Origin: Pseudomonas sp. S37
Lineage (GTDB): Bacteria; Pseudomonadota; Gammaproteobacteria; Pseudomonadales; Pseudomonadaceae
Assembly (NCBI RefSeq): GCF_016658545.1
Contig: NZ_JACVZC010000001.1
Coordinates: forward strand, 124,001 to 188,000
DNA: 64,000 bases
Reading direction: 5' to 3'
The position numbers were made by a program, and so were the translations under genes. Under the pieces are notes generated by a model. That model saw only the letters and a list, made by a program, of their open reading frames with translations, searched no databases and was not told where the DNA came from. Below are positions 9,465 through 17,946 of the stretch, piece by piece (position 1 is the first letter of the stretch; every line of letters begins with the position of its first letter).

Positions 9465-9848
9465 GCTGGTTAGTAGTTGACCCAACAAGATACTTTAAAC
9501 ATATGGGGATCGATTCCTTGCCTAAGGCGGCTCGATTGCTATTTTAACATTATGAGTGCTAAAGCTTCCGCTAGGAGTACAGCTAAGCTTGGTTATAGTT
9601 TTTTGAGGGCGCTCTGCCTCACTCCTTTCTATATACACGATAAGTGATGTGCGGAAAATAGCGCGCTCGTTGCAATCTCCTCATTTCGCTTTTGCATCAC
9701 TTGCATGACCTACCCGGTGTGGCGTATTCATTGGCTTATGCCCTTGTGCATGGTGCTTAGCTATTTTTTCTGTTTGTAAAATTCAATATGTTCATTTAAC
9801 GTGCCGCTATACATTGCTTAAGCATCATGCAGGTGGTTCAGGAAAAAT
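9465..9848. promoter_or_regulatory. Intergenic region upstream of the substrate-binding protein gene
   Basis: About 380 bp without a supported gene. The motif TAAAATTCAAT at 9777-9787 repeats the one at 4428-4438 upstream of the permease gene, here about 60 bp before the start codon. It probably marks the promoter/operator of the atsR-atsK unit. The region also contains the junction between Zur-cluster remnants and the sulfur genes. Confidence 0.4.
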
Positions 9849-10880
9849 ATGAACAGACTTCTTCAGCTCGCTCTATTTACTTTGACATTGATGACTACAT
9901 CAGCTTATGCGGCGAATAGTGCGCCTGCCACCATTCGAATTGCCGTTCCGGATGCAGGCGGAAGCGACAAGCATGCTGCCGGAGGCGTGATAGATGTAAT
10001 CCGTGAGCAACACTTGCTCGAGAAAGCATTTGAGAAAGATAAAATAACTATTGAGTGGCGATTTTTTAAAGGTGCTGGCCCAGTCATCAATGAGGCACTA
10101 GCGAATGATCAAGTCGATATTGCATACATGGGCGACCTGGCGGCTATCGTTGGGAAAGCTGGTGGCCTGGATACTCGTGTGTTATCCGTAGGTGTGCGCG
10201 GGATAAAAAGCTATCTAGCCGTTCGGCCTGGCTCCGAGATTAAGCAGTTGAGTGATTTGAAAGGCAAGCGCATAGCTGTATTTAGAGGCACTGCTCTTCA
10301 GTTATCATTTGTTAGCGCTCTGGCCAGCCAAGGGCTCTCGGAGCGTGACGTAAAAGTAATCAACTTAGATCCGAATGCGGCGAATGCGGCATTGGCCGCA
10401 GGCCAAATTGATGGAACCTGGGGGCTTTCCAATTTGATAGTTCTGCAGCAACGCGGTTTGGCAGAGCTTCCTGTCAATTCAAAAGAATTGCAGAACGCTG
10501 GGAGTACTCAGATGATGCTTCTTGGCACTGGAAAATTTGTTCGCGACTATCCAGAGCTCGTGACGCGACTGCTCGAGGTTCAAAAGCAAGCTTCAGATTG
10601 GTTAAGAGATGAACGCAACAAAAAAACTTACATCGAATTATTTACAAAAAACTCTTCATGGCCGCCATATGTCTTGGAGACCGAGCTGGCAGATGAGGAT
10701 CTAGCGACTTACTTTGACCCGCGGCTCGATGCAGATTTTGTTTCGGGATTACAAAAGAGTATCGAGCTAGCCTTTAGTGAGCGTTTAATACGTCGCCGCT
10801 TTGAGGCCCGCGACTGGGTAGAACCAAGCTACATGAACAAAGTAATGGCCGAGAAAGCCACGGCTAAAGTTAACCCATAA
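9849..10880 (+). CDS. atsR: Periplasmic sulfonate/sulfate-ester binding protein (AtsR/SsuA-like)
   Basis: A 343-aa ABC substrate-binding protein of the SsuA/TauA/NMT1 type. The signal peptide (MNRLLQLALFTLTLMTTSAYA, cleaved before ANSAP) sends it to the periplasm. The fold signatures are visible: IRIAVPDAGG at the mature N-terminus, VDIAYMGDLAAIVG, LKGKRIAVFRGTALQ and ALAAGQIDGTWG. It is followed 23 bp later by an alkylsulfatase gene, as in P. putida sulfate-ester clusters. The cognate permease and ATPase are most likely those at 4744-7139, although the two halves of the transporter are now in separate transcription units. The substrate class is inferred from the neighbours. Confidence 0.87.
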   Translation: MNRLLQLALFTLTLMTTSAYAANSAPATIRIAVPDAGGSDKHAAGGVIDVIREQHLLEKAFEKDKITIEWRFFKGAGPVINEALANDQVDIAYMGDLAAIVGKAGGLDTRVLSVGVRGIKSYLAVRPGSEIKQLSDLKGKRIAVFRGTALQLSFVSALASQGLSERDVKVINLDPNAANAALAAGQIDGTWGLSNLIVLQQRGLAELPVNSKELQNAGSTQMMLLGTGKFVRDYPELVTRLLEVQKQASDWLRDERNKKTYIELFTKNSSWPPYVLETELADEDLATYFDPRLDADFVSGLQKSIELAFSERLIRRRFEARDWVEPSYMNKVMAEKATAKVNP

Positions 10881-10903
10881 ATTCAGCCATAGTTGGGTGG
10901 TGT

Positions 10904-11794
10904 ATGAGCGAAAAATCATTGAGTAGTTCTGAATATCAAAACGGGATAGAAATTATCCCAGTTGCTGGTCGTATTGGTGCTGAAGTTCGAGGGATTAAAC
11001 TTTCCGGCAGCCTGGCAGCAGACGCAGTAGAGACTATCCAGGAAACGCTGGTTAAGTATAAGGTCATTTTCTTTCGCGGTCAGAATCATTTGGATGACCA
11101 AGAACAGGAGGCATTTGCTGAACTACTAGGCGAACCTGCTCGTCACCCTACGTTAGCTGCGGTAGGTGGCACTAAATATATGCTTGAGCTGGACGGCGAT
11201 TCAGGCCGTCGTGCAGCGTCATGGCACACGGACGTAACCTTTATAGACGCTTACCCCAAAGCGTCTGTATTGCGCAGTATCATTTTACCTGAATCTGGCG
11301 GCGATACAGTTTGGGCGAATACCGCAAGCGCCTATGAAAACCTGCCAGCGCATCTCCGTGCCTTTGCCGATACGCTGTGGGCAATCCATACCAACGACTA
11401 TGACTACATTCCTCCTACAGAAGGAATTAGGGATAAGCAAAGTAGTTTTTTGTCGACCATTTATGAGGCTGAGCATCCAGTAGTGCGAGTGCATCCGATC
11501 TCTGGCGAGCGGACACTGCAACTTGGTCATTTTGTTAAATATTTGAGAGGATATTCACTGGAAGATTCAAGGAAGCTAGTATCGCTGCTTCAGGGGCATG
11601 TAACTGCCCTAGAAAACACTGTGCGCTGGTGTTGGAGTCTGGGTGATGTAGCTATCTGGGATAATCGAGCAACCCAGCACTATGCGCTCAACGATTATGG
11701 TACGCAGCGGAGGCTGATGCGCCGCGTCACTTTAAAAGGTGAGGTGCCAGTGGCGGTGGATGGATCTCTGAGCCGATCAATACGCAAAGGCTGA
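10904..11794 (+). CDS. atsK: Alpha-ketoglutarate-dependent alkylsulfatase, AtsK-like
   Basis: A 296-aa Fe(II)/alpha-ketoglutarate dioxygenase of the TauD family that would oxidise an alkyl sulfate ester and release sulfate plus an aldehyde in the cytoplasm. The iron ligands are visible as H108 and D110 in SWHTDVTF and H259 in RATQHYAL, with the ketoglutarate-binding arginine at R270 (TQRRLMRR). The spacing and flanking text (YPKASVLRSI, GGDTVWANTASAYENLP, HPVVRVHPISGERTLQLGHFVK, RKG terminus) match AtsK of P. putida S-313 much better than taurine dioxygenase TauD. It is co-directional with the binding protein gene and probably co-transcribed. Confidence 0.88.
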   Translation: MSEKSLSSSEYQNGIEIIPVAGRIGAEVRGIKLSGSLAADAVETIQETLVKYKVIFFRGQNHLDDQEQEAFAELLGEPARHPTLAAVGGTKYMLELDGDSGRRAASWHTDVTFIDAYPKASVLRSIILPESGGDTVWANTASAYENLPAHLRAFADTLWAIHTNDYDYIPPTEGIRDKQSSFLSTIYEAEHPVVRVHPISGERTLQLGHFVKYLRGYSLEDSRKLVSLLQGHVTALENTVRWCWSLGDVAIWDNRATQHYALNDYGTQRRLMRRVTLKGEVPVAVDGSLSRSIRKG

Positions 11795-11873
11795 ATATCT
11801 CGCGATAAAGTTTGAAGTATGGCGTCAGGTTGTGCTGCCCTGGCGCCACTCAGACATTTACGATTGCTTCTCC

Positions 11874-12788
11874 TTAAATCTCTTCATCACTAGTAACTAA
11901 TTGATTTATTAGTGCTCTTGCCATGGGTGATAAACCGATGTCAACACGGCTGACTATCCCGTAGCGTGTATAGAAAGCGTCCTCGTGTTCTGGTAGTAGA
12001 TTCGCAAGTTTTAGAATGATCAATCGCGGATTCGCTTCTTGTTGTTGGAAATTGTTTGTGCATGCAATTCCGATTGCGTCAGATTGTTGAACGATGTTTA
12101 TCAGGGCGTATCCATGTTCGCACTCTACCGTGGGGGTGAAGTCTCTACGCCCACTAAGCTCACATAGAAGCTTGTGAATTCTGGGAGGGTGAAATACTGT
12201 CGCTAGTGGGTACTGTAGTAGATCTTCCGCCCGCACTTCCTCCTTACAACTCAGAGGATGCCCTGCGCGGCAACAAAAGTTCCACCGCCTAGGTTTTATA
12301 TGTGTTATTTTGTGGTTAGGGCTGGACTCAAACTCGTCACTATCGGCTATGAAAAAATCAATGTCCTCGGCAGAAAGCTTTTGTTTGAGACCTTGCCAGC
12401 TGTCTACTTGCAGATATGTCTTAACTGCCGGATATTCTGTAATGAAGCGCCCTACCGCAATTGCAACTAGCCCGCCCGCAGCTGCTGGGCCAGAACCGAA
12501 TCTTACCAGGCCCGTGCTGGTTCCGCTAAAATCCTCAACCTCTCTGATCAAGCTGCGAGCGCCATGAACGATTTGCCGCGCGTGCTCAAGAACCAATAAG
12601 CCATGCCGTGTAGGGTTTAACCCCTTTTCACCTCTATCAACTAATCTGTATCCAATATTATTCTCTAGACTTTGTATGCTGCGACTGAATGCCGATTGAG
12701 ACAAATGCACAGCTGCTGAAGCTGCAGCAAAACTGCGATGTTCGATTAGGGCAATAAAGTGACGAAGCTGGCGGAGATCAATATTCAT
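11874..12788 (-). CDS. LysR-family transcriptional regulator (second of the cluster)
   Basis: A 304-aa LysR regulator starting MNIDLRQLRHFIALIEHRSF, with the winged helix in residues 1-60 (VHLSQSAFSRSIQSLENNIGY) and a LysR effector domain. It is convergent with atsK. Its resemblance to the LysR protein at 3318-4232 suggests that both came from one duplication within the cluster. It may be the sulfate-ester regulator in the AtsR/SftR sense, but no target site could be read from the sequence. Confidence 0.9.
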   Translation of the reverse strand: MNIDLRQLRHFIALIEHRSFAAASAAVHLSQSAFSRSIQSLENNIGYRLVDRGEKGLNPTRHGLLVLEHARQIVHGARSLIREVEDFSGTSTGLVRFGSGPAAAGGLVAIAVGRFITEYPAVKTYLQVDSWQGLKQKLSAEDIDFFIADSDEFESSPNHKITHIKPRRWNFCCRAGHPLSCKEEVRAEDLLQYPLATVFHPPRIHKLLCELSGRRDFTPTVECEHGYALINIVQQSDAIGIACTNNFQQQEANPRLIILKLANLLPEHEDAFYTRYGIVSRVDIGLSPMARALINQLVTSDEEI

Positions 12789-13459
12789 GTACGTTTCACA
12801 GGCTACTAGTTATAAATTTGGTGATGTTATATCTTTCGAATAATCAAGCCAAATAATTGATCGATCTATTGTTATTCCTTTTTGGAATGTACTTGAAGGG
12901 CAATTAAACGGTTCCGGTAATTCGGGTTGTCATTGAGTATATTAGAGCTGTTTCACGGTACTTATAAGTTGTTCTGTTTTTTAGAATAGCAAAGTCCCGG
13001 TAATGATTGTGAACTTATTCAAAAGGGATGGCCCGGATTATTAGGGCTGACAATTACAAGCATCGCAGCCGACTAGCCCGCGCTTGACGGGCTAGATCTT
13101 GAGCTTGAGCTTGACTAAAAAATCGGCTATTGAAATTCCTTGCTAAGCACGTAATTCATACAAACAAAAACAAAAATACGACGCCAAATTATTGGCATCG
13201 GCAGTCTAATGCCATGTCGCCGATGCATGCATACAAAGAAAACCGCAAAGCGTCACGCGCGTTCGAAATGCTCCGTAGTCGGATTCGTCCTTGTGATTCC
13301 GACGCGCTCCATGGGTTGTTGCCGCACCTCCAAACGCGCGATGTTTGGTAACCGATTTAATACCCAGGGGACAGCTAAGGACGCGCCGGCTGTCCTGAAG
13401 ACTCGAGAGTGATGGCCGGCAGGAGTGGTCGTAATCGAGAATGATTTTCGTTATCATAG
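12789..13459. other. 670-bp stretch without a supported gene
   Basis: AT-rich sequence upstream of the second LysR gene, then sequence leading to the rpmJ2 remnant. Short open frames here have no ribosome site or family features. A small inverted repeat around 13074-13094 (GCCCGCGCTTGACGGGC) is the only structure noticed. Confidence 0.5.
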
Positions 13460-13474
13460 TGTTATTACATAACA
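13460..13474 (+). promoter_or_regulatory. Zur-type operator upstream of rpmJ2
   Basis: A perfect palindrome TGTTAT-TAC-ATAACA ends 11 bp before the rpmJ2 start and touches its ribosome site. Its core GTTAT-n3-ATAAC is the form seen in gamma-proteobacterial Zur boxes, and rpmJ2 (ykgO) is a classical Zur target. Identification rests on the motif and on the gene behind it. Confidence 0.65.
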
Positions 13475-13485
13475 GGAGTAGTGCT

Positions 13486-13625
13486 ATGCAAGTCCTTTCA
13501 TCGCTCAAGCAAGCCAAGAATCGCCATCGGGACTGCCAGGTAGTGAAGCGGCGCGGGAGACTCTACGTAATCTGCAAATCCAATCCGCGCTTAAGGCGCG
13601 GCAAGGTGGTGTGAAGAAAATGTGA
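13486..13625 (+). pseudogene. rpmJ2: Ribosomal protein L36 paralogue (zinc-independent type, RpmJ2/YkgO), 3' frameshift
   Basis: The frame starts at ATG 13486 with AGGAG upstream and reads [18 protein letters not shown] and [14 protein letters not shown], which is the zinc-independent L36 paralogue. After SNPR the frame gives LRRGKVV and a stop at 13614. One extra base near 13590 (CGC TTT AAG instead of CGC TTA AGG) would restore the family C-terminus [12 protein letters not shown], ending at 13625. This is therefore a one-base deletion, or a sequencing error, in an otherwise recognisable gene. It is too short (42 codons) for most gene finders. Confidence 0.8.
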
Positions 13626-14191
13626 AATCTTCTGAGTGCCGGTCTCCCAGCCTTCGTTGATCGATGGATCAAGGTCTTCATTACGCGGCGGTACCTTGTA
13701 GGCAGCTGCACCTGTGCCTACCTGGAAAGTGCGGCCCCAGTTCGCATAAAAACTCGCAAACTTCCAGGGTGAGTAGACGACACTGAGCTTCGGCTGCTTG
13801 ATAAGGCCATAGTCGTTGATGTCGTAATCTTGGTCGGTAAGCTTGCTGGTGAAATCGCCGCTGATCTTGTCGACGCGGGGCCGGGACAATCTTCAGCGAC
13901 TCAAAGGGCTCGATTTCGGCCTGCACATAGGCTCCAACGGTATTGAAGTCGAAATCTTGGTCGCGAGTCTGAGTCTGCCGCACGAGGTTGATGGTGTTGT
14001 AGCGCTCGCTGCGGTTTTCCTGCTTCTGCATATCGCTACCGCCCTCCAGGGCGAAGGCGTGCAACCATTCAACCTCGGGCCGCCAGGTCAAGGAGGTGAT
14101 GGCGCCGTATTGGGTCTCGTACCCATTGCACTGTTGCATTGGGTACTGCCTGTTGTTAGGAGTGAGGCGCTCCTGTGTAGAAGCTCAAGTC
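13622..14191 (-). pseudogene. TonB-dependent receptor fragment (probably Zur-regulated), frameshifted and truncated
   Basis: Two minus-strand frames together encode about 185 residues from the middle of a TonB-dependent receptor barrel: FYTQERLTPNNRQYP, YGAITSLTWRPEVEW, NTVGAYVQAEIEPFESLKIV, then in the other frame RVDKISGDFTSKL, LIKQPKLSVVYSPWKFASFY and LDPSINEGWETG. The switch of frame near 13880-13886 needs one inserted or deleted base. The N-terminal plug and the C-terminal barrel are missing, and the 3' end runs into the tail of rpmJ2. Zinc-starvation clusters often carry a TonB receptor, so this probably belongs with the neighbouring Zur remnants. Confidence 0.75.
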
Positions 14192-14423
14192 TCAGACAAC
14201 GGGGAGTAACGGATTTTCTCATCGAGCGATTCGACTCTCCGGCTTTGGTCATGTGAGCTGAAGAAAGGGGGGGCAACCACGCAGCGCTTGTGATGGTGCG
14301 TTTGGCTTCAGCTGCTGTAATGGGGCCAGAGCGGGCCGTGGTCAAACGGGCGCCGAGCGGTAGCAGTGCCCAGCAGCGGGGGCTGTTGGGCGTCCGCTGC
14401 TACTGGACACGCCCAAGCGCCCT
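14192..14423. other. Junction sequence between Zur remnants and the defence island
   Basis: About 230 bp with no supported gene. It separates the TonB fragment from the convergently placed end of the Shango operon and may hold an old insertion boundary, but I see no direct repeats or terminal inverted repeats that would prove one. Confidence 0.35.
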
Positions 14424-16679
14424 CTACTGGTACTGGTTTTCACTGATTTTTCGAGCTATTTCCACCGCGCCTTGCAGATCTAGGTGACTTGAGGCAAACG
14501 ACCTCATCAAAAGCGGTTGAGGAAGAGCCCAGTCCCATTTCTCTCGGATCATGTTTTCCACGTTCTCGAGAATGGGCTCCAGATTAGAGACATCTAGCTG
14601 AGCGACGGTACGCAATGCTTTCAGTGAATCCTCCGCACCAAATGCGATGTCCAGAAAAAGTCCCGAGTTCTCACACTGGATGCCCACATGCCTCAGCAGC
14701 AAAGCCAAGGCATCATTGGTGTAGTCGCCTTGCCAAGTTACAAGATGGCTGGCGCTAGCCGATCCCACGATCGACTTTTCCCCGAGCCCGAGGGCATGAA
14801 ATGTTTGCCGCGCTTCCTGGAGCAATGATTGGGCCTGCTTGTCCAGGAAAGGGCAGGGTGCTGTTTCCGAAAGAACACTCCGCATCTCCATTCGAACGCG
14901 ATCGTGTATCTGAGCGCCCAAGCCGTCAAACTGGGGTGGCTCGCCGCCGCGCGTTGGGGTAACCACGATGACTTTGGCTTCAAGATCTACATCCTGAACC
15001 TGCCAGCGTCGGCCACCAAAGATGATTCTCTGCCCCTTGGAGAGTGGCCGGCTAACGGGCAGAGATCCCAGTGGTTTGCCATCTCTGAGCAGTCGGAACT
15101 CTTCATCGCTGGTAAAAGCGGTGTAGAACTCATAGTGATTGATCAGACGCTCACCCAGCTCACCTGGCAGGAGCAGACCAGAACTGTCCTGGACAATCAG
15201 CTCCTTCTCACCCATGCCCTTGAGCAGCAACATCAGATCGCCCTTCGTTACGCTCGCGAAGCTGCCGCTGGCAATGAGATCGTTCCACAGTTGGGCAGCG
15301 CTGGCGCCGCCCATTTGGGCAATGGTCGACAGGCATTGCTGAACGAGCGTGGAAGCATGCATTCCCTGCGAACGAGGGGGCTCAAACCAACCGGCCACCA
15401 GCAAGCGAATCATGGCAACGGTTTGCACCAACCCTTCACGCAGTTGATCGGAAAGGTCGGACTGATCCGTGAGCACGCGCTCCCGGCAGTAGCCTCTCAG
15501 GATGGCAGGCTCGCCTGCGCGCCGTCCCGATCTTCCGAGCCTTTGTCGCAGGCTAGCTACAGAGGGTGGGCATCCCACTTGGGCAACTGTTCTGATGTTT
15601 CCGATATCAATGCCTAGCTCAAGCGTCGTCGTGCAAATAGCAGAAGCGGGTGGATCGCCGGCTTTTAGGGCACGCTCAGCATCTTCTCGCAGCTCTTTTG
15701 AGAGGCTGCCATGGTGTGGCCAGAACTCGTTGAGAACGCCATCGTTTTCGCACAGCGACCGCAGTCGATCTGCAAACCACTCTACCTCTTGGCGCCGGTT
15801 AGGGAAGATCAGGTTGTTGTGCCCGCGTAAAACCTTGTAGAGATGTCCGGCGATCGCAACTTTAGAGCCTGACTCCTCGGTCTCCTCGTCTGTGGCATCT
15901 TCCTCAGAGGATTGTCGCTTACCATGGTCGGCAACCTCCTGCTGCATTGGACGCTCGATGTAGCCGCGTACCTGAACTTGCAGCTCCTGGCCTGTCGACG
16001 TCGAGTTGATGACGGTGATCTGCTCAGGGTTGTTCGGCCTTAGAAACACCTGAGCCAGAGACATCTCACCCAAGGTGGCAGATAGGCCCACACGTGGAAG
16101 CTGCCTGCCAACGACTGTCTCCACGCGCTGCATCAAAGACTGCAATTGCTTTCCACGCTCGCTGCCAATGAACGCGTGAAGCTCATCCACGACGATGTAA
16201 CGTAGGTTTTGAAAAACACCTGGCAAGCTTGAGCCTCGGTTCACGAAGAGTGCTTCAAGCGACTCTGGTGTGATCAGCAGAATGCCTTCAGGTGATTTGA
16301 GAAAGCGTTGTTTCTTGCTTGCGGACACGTCCCCATGCCACGCGACGACTGGAATCTCCAGTCGTTCGCACAGTCTGCTCAGCCTGTCCCATTGATCGTT
16401 GATCAAGGCTTTCAGGGGGCTGATGTAGAGCACCGCGCCTGCGGTGCTCGTATCGTTCAAGAGGTTGCTCATGACGGGGAGGAAAGCGGCCTCGGTTTTA
16501 CCTGCAGCAGTCGAGGCCGCGATGATGACGTCCTGGTCGGCGCCAATTAGGGCCGGCACCGCCCACTCCTGCGCATCGCGTAGCGACGTCCAGCCCTGCG
16601 ACCAGATCCATTGCTGAACCTCAGGGTGCAGACGCTCGAATGATGAAGAATCAGAGCTTGAAACTGGCGAGCTCATCAT
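14424..16679 (-). CDS. sgnC: Shango-type SF2 helicase (SgnC-like)
   Basis: A 751-aa DEAD/DEAH-box SF2 helicase of the Lhr-like branch. Motif I is ASTAAGKTE (K61), motif II is DELH (165-168), motif III is SATLG and motif VI is LGRSGRR, with a long C-terminal domain after the two RecA folds. It is the last gene of a three-gene operon of TerB protein, P-loop ATPase and helicase, and its start overlaps the ATPase stop by 29 bp. This set corresponds to the anti-phage system Shango. The helicase is expected to act on phage or damaged DNA with its two partners; the mechanism is not readable from sequence. Confidence 0.85.
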   Translation of the reverse strand: MMSSPVSSSDSSSFERLHPEVQQWIWSQGWTSLRDAQEWAVPALIGADQDVIIAASTAAGKTEAAFLPVMSNLLNDTSTAGAVLYISPLKALINDQWDRLSRLCERLEIPVVAWHGDVSASKKQRFLKSPEGILLITPESLEALFVNRGSSLPGVFQNLRYIVVDELHAFIGSERGKQLQSLMQRVETVVGRQLPRVGLSATLGEMSLAQVFLRPNNPEQITVINSTSTGQELQVQVRGYIERPMQQEVADHGKRQSSEEDATDEETEESGSKVAIAGHLYKVLRGHNNLIFPNRRQEVEWFADRLRSLCENDGVLNEFWPHHGSLSKELREDAERALKAGDPPASAICTTTLELGIDIGNIRTVAQVGCPPSVASLRQRLGRSGRRAGEPAILRGYCRERVLTDQSDLSDQLREGLVQTVAMIRLLVAGWFEPPRSQGMHASTLVQQCLSTIAQMGGASAAQLWNDLIASGSFASVTKGDLMLLLKGMGEKELIVQDSSGLLLPGELGERLINHYEFYTAFTSDEEFRLLRDGKPLGSLPVSRPLSKGQRIIFGGRRWQVQDVDLEAKVIVVTPTRGGEPPQFDGLGAQIHDRVRMEMRSVLSETAPCPFLDKQAQSLLQEARQTFHALGLGEKSIVGSASASHLVTWQGDYTNDALALLLRHVGIQCENSGLFLDIAFGAEDSLKALRTVAQLDVSNLEPILENVENMIREKWDWALPQPLLMRSFASSHLDLQGAVEIARKISENQYQ

Positions 16680-17946
16680 CGGCCTCGACTTCTAGATCCT
16701 GCTGGGCTCCTTCATCCTTGGCCAACTCCACAGCGCCGACCAGCGACCGCCAATCTGCTCCAGGGTTTTGCTCGATCACCGCAAGTAAGCTGATGAACGC
16801 TGTGATCGTAGTCCTCGGCGTGCGGAAATAAGCCTCCCCCAGTCGCTGATTGCAGTGAGCCATGAAGGCTGGGATCGCTTCATCCGGCAGCAGGAATTTC
16901 TCAGGTTCACCGTAGGCGTACACGTGCCTGAGCTTTTGCAGCAGCACGAAGAAATCTTCGGGTGTCAGGCTGCTCAGTCGAATGACCGGGCCAGACAAGT
17001 CAACCAGGCCAGACTTGGCAAAGGTGTTTTCTGCCAGACGGGACTGGAGGGCAGGGTAGCTGTACAAGCCGCGGCGAGTGTCCATCAAGAATTCTGGTGT
17101 GCCGCCTAAGACAAAGCCGAGACCTTCTGCAGAACCCTGCAACGAGTCATTCAGAATGCGCAGGATCTGTTCGTAGTTGGCGTTACGGGCTTGGGTGTTC
17201 GCAAGCTTGTAGAGGTTGACCAACTCGTCGAGGCAGACCATCAAACCGCCAAAGCCTGCCAACCGCACAAAGCGCGCAAGCAGTTTCAACTGGTCGTAAA
17301 CCGATGCGTCATCGACGATCGTGCGCACACCAAGTGCAGCTCGCGCATCTGTCTTGGTGGAGAATTCGCCACGCAGCCAGCGGATGGCATCTGCTTTCAG
17401 CTGTTCATTTCCCTCTTCGAAACCACGGCAGTAAGCTGCGATGACCTCGGCAAAGTCATAGCCATTAACCATCTCAGTGAGCTCTGCCAGGTACTCACGA
17501 ATGACGGCTTCGCTTTCCACACCCTTGGCTTTGGCTTCAGACTTGGCCTGGGAAATGAATTTTTCGACGATGCCCTGGAGTGCACCACCATCGGGTTTCG
17601 TTCTTGTGGCCATGTTCTTGGCCAGCTCAGAATACAGCGACCGAGCTTGCCCACCGGAGGCATGGAGTCGACGATCCGGGTTCAGATCACCATGCATGGT
17701 GACTAGCTTGCGCTCCATGGCGATACCGCGCACCAGGTTCAGGAAGAAGGTCTTACCTGCACCGTACTCACCAACGACCACACGGAAGGCCGAACCACCA
17801 TCGGCCAAGCGATCAACATCCTTGAGCAGCGAGTCGAGCTCGCCGGCTCGGCCCACCTGAATCAAATGCTGGCCAACGCGAGGTACAACGCCTGCACGTA
17901 GTGACTGGATGACCGCGTCGCGATCCTTGGCACGTATCTTACTCAT
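16651..17946 (-). CDS. sgnB: Shango ATPase (SgnB-like), DUF2791/BrxD-related P-loop protein
   Basis: A 431-aa P-loop ATPase. Walker A is GEYGAGKT (59-66), and a Walker B motif MVCLDE ends at D240-E241. The flanking text (LADGGSAFRVVVGEYGAGK, HGDLNPDRRLHA, LGGTPEFLMDTRRGLYSYPALQSRLA) is that of the DUF2791 family, which also contains BrxD of BREX systems. No other BREX gene is nearby, and the partners are a TerB protein upstream (4-bp ATGA overlap) and a helicase downstream, so Shango is the better assignment. It probably couples nucleotide hydrolysis to loading of the helicase; that role is inferred. Confidence 0.86.
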   Translation of the reverse strand: MSKIRAKDRDAVIQSLRAGVVPRVGQHLIQVGRAGELDSLLKDVDRLADGGSAFRVVVGEYGAGKTFFLNLVRGIAMERKLVTMHGDLNPDRRLHASGGQARSLYSELAKNMATRTKPDGGALQGIVEKFISQAKSEAKAKGVESEAVIREYLAELTEMVNGYDFAEVIAAYCRGFEEGNEQLKADAIRWLRGEFSTKTDARAALGVRTIVDDASVYDQLKLLARFVRLAGFGGLMVCLDELVNLYKLANTQARNANYEQILRILNDSLQGSAEGLGFVLGGTPEFLMDTRRGLYSYPALQSRLAENTFAKSGLVDLSGPVIRLSSLTPEDFFVLLQKLRHVYAYGEPEKFLLPDEAIPAFMAHCNQRLGEAYFRTPRTTITAFISLLAVIEQNPGADWRSLVGAVELAKDEGAQQDLEVEADDELASFKL

